The translations under genes were made by a program, and so were the position numbers. DNA of 11,741 nucleotides from Clostridia bacterium (GTDB taxonomy: Bacteria > Bacillota_A > Clostridia > Christensenellales > Aristaeellaceae): NCBI GenBank assembly GCA_017530275.1, contig JAFXMP010000201.1, positions 1-11,741 on the forward strand, in the 5' to 3' direction. The notes under the pieces were generated by a model. That model was not told the DNA's origin. It saw only the letters and a list, made by a program, of their open reading frames with translations, and searched no databases. This document shows, in pieces, positions 6,806-11,741 of this stretch (the first letter of the stretch is position 1; each line of letters opens with the position of its first letter).

Positions 6806-7435
6806 TCATCCTCCGATCTTCTCAAATTTGCCCTTGGGCGCTTTGCAGTCAGGGCAGACCTCCGGCAGATCATCGCCCACATAGACAAAACCGCAGATGG
6901 TACACACGTACACGCCCGTATCCTGTAACATGCCGTCCCCTTCCTTGGCATACCGGGCCAGCAGGGATTTCAGGATGCGCGTCACCTTTTCGCTCCAGGT
7001 CAGGCTGCGCAGGGCGCCGCGGTCCCCGTTTTCCCGGGCTTGCGCGTTTGCGGCGGGAAAACCCGTTTCCAGATCAGTGTTGACCAAATCCAGAAGCTGT
7101 TCAAAAGATGATTCGGTTCCGGCTTCGCTTCGCGCTGCGAACCAGTCCGCCAACTTTCGGAAAGCCGCCGCCTGCTCCGGCTGATACTGCTTTTCGCATC
7201 CCTTTGCCAGATTTGAGCAGAGCGCGCTGACTTCGATGGCATTCAGCGGCTTCAGTTCTGTTTCCGGCGGGGCGTTTGGTTTCTCGTCCGCCGCGGTCTG
7301 ATCCTTTCCTTCCGGGAAAAAATCCGCCTTGGCTGCGCCGCACAGGGGGCATTTCCACTGCTCGGAAAGCTCCTCCCAGGGAGTGCCGTCAGCTTCGTCG
7401 TAGACGTAGCCGCAAATAGGACAAACGTATTTCAT
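6806..7435 (-). CDS. Two-rubredoxin protein with a degenerate rubrerythrin-like helical core
   Basis: A 209-residue cytoplasmic protein, likely an electron carrier or a partner of rubrerythrin. An N-terminal rubredoxin (C5, C8, C29, C32; [28 protein letters not shown]) is followed by an acidic/proline linker, a helical region at about 68-172, and a C-terminal rubredoxin-like knuckle pair (C178, C181, C194, C197; [23 protein letters not shown]). The final helix leading into the second metal site resembles the end of a rubrerythrin diiron domain, but the E-x2-H iron ligands are absent, so this looks like a rubrerythrin relative that lost its diiron site. The frame could open at a GTG at 7450, but that codon lies beside the AGGAGG site, which is 6 bases before the ATG at 7433-7435; the ATG is the better start. 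Its stop overlaps the ribosome-binding site of the next gene. A 53-base gap separates it from the aldo/keto reductase. Confidence 0.85.
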   Translation of the reverse strand: MKYVCPICGYVYDEADGTPWEELSEQWKCPLCGAAKADFFPEGKDQTAADEKPNAPPETELKPLNAIEVSALCSNLAKGCEKQYQPEQAAAFRKLADWFAARSEAGTESSFEQLLDLVNTDLETGFPAANAQARENGDRGALRSLTWSEKVTRILKSLLARYAKEGDGMLQDTGVYVCTICGFVYVGDDLPEVCPDCKAPKGKFEKIGG

Positions 7436-7488
7436 CCGCTTCCTCCTCACATGTTATACGCTGCAAATTCATTTTTGAATGCTGCGCT

Positions 7489-8469
7489 TCACCACTGTGG
7501 GTGAATGGTCGGCCGCAAAAAGCGGTCATAAATCTCAGCGACAGCCTTCATTTGTTCCTGGGTCAGAGGCGGCAGCTCCGCCGCTTTGACGCTGGCCGCC
7601 ACCTGGCTGGCTTTGCTGGCCCCCGGAATGACCACGCTGACGGCCGGATGCATGAGGATCCAGCGAATGGCGATGGGGGCCAGATCCGCCGTACCGAATA
7701 CTTCTTTCAGTGCCTGAACAGCTTCCAGGCCCAGGTCGTAGGGGATGCCGGAGAAGGTTTCGCCCTTGTCGAAGGCAGCGCCTTCCCGGTTATAGGTGCG
7801 GTGGTCCTGCGGGCCGAAAACCGTATCTTTGGTATACCGTCCCGTCAGCAGGCCGCTGGCGAGGGGAACGCGCGCGATAATGCCGACGTGATTCTTCTCC
7901 GCCAGGGGGAAGAGCTGATCCAGCGGCTTGAGGCGGAACATGTTGAAAATTACTTCCATGGCGGAAATGTCATATTCCATGGCCTGGATGCCTTCCTCCG
8001 CCTTCTCGATGCTGACGCCGTAGTCAGCGATCCTGCCCGCCTGCTTTTGCTTTTCCAGTTCGGTGAAAATATCGTCCCGCTGATAAACGGAAGTGGGTGG
8101 ACAGTGCAGCAGAATCATATCCAGCCGGTCCAGCTTCATGCGCTGCAGGCTTCCTTCGATAAAGCCCGCAACGGCGGCAGGCGTGTACATCTCTGCCGTA
8201 TGCGGATTCAGCCGCCGCCCGCATTTGGTGGTGATATAAAAGCGGCCGGGATGGGCGGCAACGTATTCGCCGATGGTTTCCTCGCTCTTTCCGTTATTGT
8301 ACACGTCCGCCGTATCGATGAACGTGATGCCGTTTTCCTCCGCTGTTTCCAGGATCCTGATCGCTTCCTCATGGTTGAACGCGTCTCCCCAGCGCGTTCC
8401 GAGCTGCCAGGTGCCCAGACCGATTTCGCTGACAGCCCGGTTCGTCTTCCCAAATACCCGTTGATTCAT
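7489..8469 (-). CDS. Aldo/keto reductase
   Basis: A 326-residue NAD(P)H-dependent oxidoreductase of the aldo/keto reductase superfamily, which reduces aldehydes or ketones in the cytoplasm. The catalytic tetrad is complete: D52, Y57 (FIDTADVYNNGKSEE), K82 (ITTKCG) and H122 (ILLHCPP). The cofactor-binding segment VVIPGASKASQ (279-289) is near the C-terminus as usual, and the chain has the expected (beta/alpha)8 length. The physiological substrate cannot be deduced. The start is well placed behind AAAGGAG with a 9-base spacer. The gene lies 78 bases after the ABC exporter and 53 bases before the rubredoxin gene, with no terminator on either side, so it may share a transcript with the redox genes. 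A role in clearing reactive aldehydes during oxidative stress would fit that context but is inference. Confidence 0.93.
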   Translation of the reverse strand: MNQRVFGKTNRAVSEIGLGTWQLGTRWGDAFNHEEAIRILETAEENGITFIDTADVYNNGKSEETIGEYVAAHPGRFYITTKCGRRLNPHTAEMYTPAAVAGFIEGSLQRMKLDRLDMILLHCPPTSVYQRDDIFTELEKQKQAGRIADYGVSIEKAEEGIQAMEYDISAMEVIFNMFRLKPLDQLFPLAEKNHVGIIARVPLASGLLTGRYTKDTVFGPQDHRTYNREGAAFDKGETFSGIPYDLGLEAVQALKEVFGTADLAPIAIRWILMHPAVSVVIPGASKASQVAASVKAAELPPLTQEQMKAVAEIYDRFLRPTIHPQW

Positions 8470-8547
8470 TCTTTTTTTCTCCTTTCAGATTTCTTTCGAT
8501 TTATATGTTTGCAGGGATAGGTTTTTCATCCTGATTCTCATTCTTTC

Positions 8548-10347
8548 TTATGCCGCTTCTTCCCGTACCTGGGCAGTGTAGAGCTGATAATACAGGCCGC
8601 GCCTGGCCATCAGTTCCTCATGGCTTCCCGCTTCGGCGATGCCCTTGTTGCTGATATACAGGATTCTGTCACAGTTTTTGATGGTGGACAACCGGTGAGC
8701 CACGATGATGCTGGTGCGGCCTTTGAGCATCTCGGCAATACCCTCCTGGAGCAGCTTTTCGGTTTGGGTGTCAATGGAGGAGGTAGCCTCGTCCAGGATC
8801 AGGATGGCAGGATCGCTGATCAGCGTGCGGGCAAAGGCTACCAGCTGCCTTTCGCCCTGGCTCAGGTTGCTGCCCCGCTCCTTGATTTCAGTCTCATAGC
8901 CCTGGGGCATCCTGCGGATCAGTTCATCCGCCCGCACCCGCCGGGCGGCTTCCTTCACCTCGCTGTCAGTGGCATCCAGCCGCCCGTAACGGATATTCTC
9001 CATGATCGTGCCGGAAAAGATAAAGCTGTCCTGCATCATGATGCCAAGCTGAGAGCGCAGGGAACGGAGGGTCGCCTTGCTGATGTCGTGGGTGCTTCCG
9101 TCCTTGCCGTGCAGCAGGATCCTGCCGCCGTTCAGGTTGTAAAACCGGCACAGCAGATTGATGATGGTGCTTTTCCCCGCGCCGGTGGGGCCCACCAGCG
9201 CGATGCTTTCCCCTGCCCTGACATGCAGGTTCATGTGCTCCAGCACGTTGGTATCTTCCTCGTAGGCAAAGGTCACGTCCTCAAAGTCCACTTCCCCGTC
9301 GATTTCAGGCAGCGTTTCCGCGTCCGGAGCGTCGTCCACGACCACCGGCTCGTCCATGGTTTCAAAAATGCGTTCCAGATAAGCGATGTTGTTTACGAAG
9401 GAATTGTAGATATTCGCCAGATTGGTAATGGGCTGCCAGAACCGGCTGACGTACTGGCCCATGGCAAGGATCACGCCGAAGGACACCATTTTTCCTCCGC
9501 CCATCCAGTATACACCCGCGATATACAGAAAGGTAGTGACGATTTGGGTCATGGTTTCGCTGCTCAGCCACACGCAGTTGCTGATATAGACCGCTTTCAG
9601 CCACGCTGTGCGGCAGGCGGTGGCGAGGCGCTCCATGATGGAGATGTTCACCTCCTGCCGGTCAAAGAGCTGGCTCACCCGCACGCCGTCGATGGATTCC
9701 GCCAGGTAAGCGTTGTAGTTGCTGTTTTTGTTGCTCTGGTTCTGCCATGCCTTGCGCTGCCGCGGCTTGATGAGGATAATGATCAGCACAAACACAGGCA
9801 GGCCGGACACGATGACCGTCGCCAGGGTAGGGTCGGTGGAATACATGAACACCGTGATGAAAACCAGATTGATGATGTCCATGATCATGTTGATGATGCC
9901 GTTGGACAGGATATCCGAAACGGAGTTTACATAGTTGATGACCCGGACCAGGATCTTGCCCGCCGGACGGCTGTCGTAATAGCTGAAGGGCAGCTTCTGC
10001 AGGTGGGAAAACAGGTCGCTGCGGATATCGTAAATAATCTGCTGGCTCACGTGAGCCATCATCCGGGAGCGGATGGCGGTGAGCACGATGCTCAGCGAAA
10101 TCACTCCCACGAACATCAGCGCCATCCGGCCGATCATGGCGGCGTCCTGGTTGGGCACGGCTTCATCCAGCACCCATTGGGTGATTTTGGGGATGTACAG
10201 GGAAGCCACGCTGGCCAGGGCGCTGAGCAAAAGCGCCAGCAGCATTTTATATTTATGCCGGGCGATGTACTTGCCGGCCCGTTTCAGATGCTGCCATCGA
10301 AAGGGCGACTCCAGCTTTTCATCTACGTCAAATTTATTGCGTGCCAT
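8548..10347 (-). CDS. ABC exporter half-transporter, subunit with consensus Walker B
   Basis: A 599-residue multidrug-type ABC exporter subunit: six membrane helices (about 33-325) and a C-terminal ATPase. ATPase motifs are Walker A GPTGAGKST (386-394), Q-loop Q439, signature LSQGE (495-499), Walker B ILILDEAT with catalytic E520, and switch H551 (VAHRLST). The signature departs from LSGGQ, which matches the partner's altered Walker B and marks the pair as a heterodimer with one weak ATP site. Exported substrates may be drugs, lipids or peptides; the sequence does not say which. The start follows the partner's stop by one base. GGAGG is 9 bases before the ATG and lies inside the partner's last codons, so translation is very likely coupled. 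Aldo/keto reductase follows after 78 bases. Confidence 0.95.
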   Translation of the reverse strand: MARNKFDVDEKLESPFRWQHLKRAGKYIARHKYKMLLALLLSALASVASLYIPKITQWVLDEAVPNQDAAMIGRMALMFVGVISLSIVLTAIRSRMMAHVSQQIIYDIRSDLFSHLQKLPFSYYDSRPAGKILVRVINYVNSVSDILSNGIINMIMDIINLVFITVFMYSTDPTLATVIVSGLPVFVLIIILIKPRQRKAWQNQSNKNSNYNAYLAESIDGVRVSQLFDRQEVNISIMERLATACRTAWLKAVYISNCVWLSSETMTQIVTTFLYIAGVYWMGGGKMVSFGVILAMGQYVSRFWQPITNLANIYNSFVNNIAYLERIFETMDEPVVVDDAPDAETLPEIDGEVDFEDVTFAYEEDTNVLEHMNLHVRAGESIALVGPTGAGKSTIINLLCRFYNLNGGRILLHGKDGSTHDISKATLRSLRSQLGIMMQDSFIFSGTIMENIRYGRLDATDSEVKEAARRVRADELIRRMPQGYETEIKERGSNLSQGERQLVAFARTLISDPAILILDEATSSIDTQTEKLLQEGIAEMLKGRTSIIVAHRLSTIKNCDRILYISNKGIAEAGSHEELMARRGLYYQLYTAQVREEAA

Positions 10348-10348
10348 C

Positions 10349-11741
10349 CTACACCGCCTCCTTCATGGGAATACCGTACTGCAGGCAATAGGTCTGCCAG
10401 TAATATCCCCGTTTTTCAAGCAGCTCCCGGTGGTTGCCCTGCTCGGTGATTCTGCCGTCCTGCAAAACCAGAATCAGGTCGGCGTCCCGCATGGAGGAAA
10501 TGCGCTGGGCGATGATGAATTTGGTGCAGGGGAATGGCAGGGAGCGAAGCTGCTGCTGGATGTACATTTCCGTTTCGCTGTCCACAGCGGAGGTGGTGTC
10601 GTCCATCACCAGGATGCTGGGCCTTACCGCCAGGGCGCGGGCCAGGGCGATGCGCTGCCTCTGGCCGCCGGAGAGCCCCACGCCTCTCTCGCCGATGATG
10701 GTGTCGTATCCTTCGGGCAGTTTTTCCGCGAACTCCGCCGCATCAGCCCGGCGGGCAAAATCCTTTACATCATCGAGGGTCAGCTCCTGATTCCCGAAAG
10801 CAATATTGCCCTCCACCGTATCGGAGAACAGAAACACATCCTGTGTGGCGATGCCGATGCCGCCGCGAAGCTGATGCAGCTTCCACTGCTTCACGTTGCA
10901 GCCGTCCACCAGCACCTCGCCCTCCGTCGCGTCGTAAAACCGGGCCAGCAGGTGAATCAGCGACGTTTTGCCGCTGCCCGTGGGCCCTATCACCGCCACG
11001 GTCTGGCCGGGCTGTACGGAGAAGCTCACGTCCGAAAGGATCTGCTTGCTGTCGATCCGGAAAGAAACGTGGTCGAATTCGATCCGCCCCTGCATGCGTT
11101 CGTGCGCCACGGCGTCCGGCATGTCCACGATTTCCGGCTTGCCGTAATGCAGCTCCATCACCTTGGCCGCGGAGGTGGAAAACCGCTGCAGGTCGTTGAT
11201 CAGGTTGCCCAGTTCGCGCATGGGATTGGAAACAGCCCAGCTCAGGCCCGTAAAAATCGCAAGTTCGCCGGGGGTCAGCTCGCCATTGATGATGAAGAGC
11301 CCGCCCACGAAAACCGTCACCAGCTGGATAGCGTTCACCAGAAGTTCGATCATGGGAAAGAAGGTAAGCCAGAGCTTGTTGATGCGCAGATGGCTGTCCA
11401 TGAAGGCGCGGTTCTTCTTTTCAAAGCGTTCCTTCTCGTATTCCTCCCGGGCAAAGGCCTTCACCACCCGGTTGCCCGCAATGTTTTCCTGCGCGGCAGT
11501 GTTCATATCGCTGAGCTTTTCCCGCATGAACACGAACCGGGGCCGCACGTGCTTGGAAAAGAATTTGGTGATCAGCAGCAGCACCGGCGTAATCACGATC
11601 AAAAGCAGGGTCAGCTTCCAGTTCACAAGGGTCAGGTACACCGTGGCAAACAGAAAGGTGCACGCTGCGTCAATGATGCGGTAATCAATGTAGGCAAGAA
11701 AATGCCGGCACCAGTCCAGGTCGGCGCTCATGCGGGTCATC
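10349..11741 (-). CDS. ABC exporter half-transporter, degenerate-site subunit (5' end beyond window)
   Basis: The frame remains open at the right edge; 463 complete codons are visible from an internal ATG at 11738-11740, and roughly 110-130 N-terminal residues with the first membrane helices are missing compared with full half-transporters. In window numbering the ATPase shows Walker A GPTGSGKTS (252-260), Q300, a normal signature LSGGQ (356-360), but Walker B ILVMDDTTS with D381 in place of the catalytic Glu, and Q412 (IIAQRISS) in place of the switch His. Such changes are known in heterodimeric exporters of the BmrC/BmrD, LmrC/LmrD and TM287/TM288 kind, where this subunit contributes the non-hydrolysing site. 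Its end MKEAV and TAG are one base from the ATG of the partner. The true start must lie outside the window. Confidence 0.94.
   Translation of the reverse strand, partial: MTRMSADLDWCRHFLAYIDYRIIDAACTFLFATVYLTLVNWKLTLLLIVITPVLLLITKFFSKHVRPRFVFMREKLSDMNTAAQENIAGNRVVKAFAREEYEKERFEKKNRAFMDSHLRINKLWLTFFPMIELLVNAIQLVTVFVGGLFIINGELTPGELAIFTGLSWAVSNPMRELGNLINDLQRFSTSAAKVMELHYGKPEIVDMPDAVAHERMQGRIEFDHVSFRIDSKQILSDVSFSVQPGQTVAVIGPTGSGKTSLIHLLARFYDATEGEVLVDGCNVKQWKLHQLRGGIGIATQDVFLFSDTVEGNIAFGNQELTLDDVKDFARRADAAEFAEKLPEGYDTIIGERGVGLSGGQRQRIALARALAVRPSILVMDDTTSAVDSETEMYIQQQLRSLPFPCTKFIIAQRISSMRDADLILVLQDGRITEQGNHRELLEKRGYYWQTYCLQYGIPMKEAV

Noticed and set aside
6802..6951. Upstream extension of the ferredoxin-rubrerythrin frame to 6951
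   Set aside because: The extra 50 residues overlap the rubredoxin gene in another frame and look unlike protein; the ATG at 6801 has GGAGG at proper distance.
7467..7480. Inverted repeat ATTCA-TTTT-TGAAT before the rubredoxin gene
   Set aside because: The arms are only 5 bases and AT-rich, expected by chance; nearby TATAAC has no matching -35 box, so no promoter or peroxide-regulator site is claimed.
7501..8520. 339-codon plus-strand open frame opposite the aldo/keto reductase
   Set aside because: It mirrors a gene with a complete catalytic tetrad; no independent evidence for it.
8620..10449. 609-codon plus-strand open frame opposite the ABC exporter genes
   Set aside because: It lies almost wholly antisense to a gene with every ABC motif; its product is His/Gln/Asp-rich without a recognisable domain. 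It is a by-product of the codon pattern of the minus-strand gene.

Overview
The window looks like chromosome from a strictly anaerobic, fairly GC-rich Clostridia-type Bacillota, probably from gut or rumen. That placement is inference. It rests on strong AGGAGG-type ribosome-binding sites, on rubredoxin, rubrerythrin and 8Fe-type ferredoxin modules, and on the style of the ABC exporter pair. No rRNA, tRNA, CRISPR array, insertion sequence or phage gene was seen.

Layout: all nine supported genes lie on the minus strand, so transcription runs from the right edge to the left. From right to left they are: an ABC exporter half-transporter cut by the right edge (10349-11741); its partner half-transporter (8548-10347); an aldo/keto reductase (7489-8469); a small protein with two rubredoxin-like centres around a helical core (6806-7435); a fusion of 2[4Fe-4S] ferredoxin, rubredoxin, diiron rubrerythrin and rubredoxin (5638-6801); a TauE/SafE-type exporter (4798-5559); a glycoside-hydrolase-like barrel protein of unknown activity (2976-4715); a DUF554 membrane protein (2207-2920); and, after a perfect palindrome and a clear promoter, recQ (1-1911, running off the left edge). 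Gaps from the ABC pair to DUF554 are 1-82 bases with no convincing terminator, so these eight genes could form one long transcript or a few overlapping ones. recQ is a separate unit with its own sigma-A-like promoter.

Function: the two ABC subunits form a heterodimeric exporter with one consensus and one degenerate ATP site. The rubredoxin-like protein and the ferredoxin-rubrerythrin fusion are separated by 4 bases and are very likely translationally coupled. Together they look like an electron-transfer and peroxide-detoxification module for an anaerobe. The aldo/keto reductase and the TauE-like exporter sit on either side of this pair, but a functional link to them is only inferred.

The most interesting point is the fusion. 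A perfect AAGGAGG site lies 8 bases before an in-frame ATG at the domain junction, so the locus may produce both a fused protein and a free rubrerythrin. The barrel protein, with a DD pair next to a C-x-C-x2-C motif, is the least understood gene.
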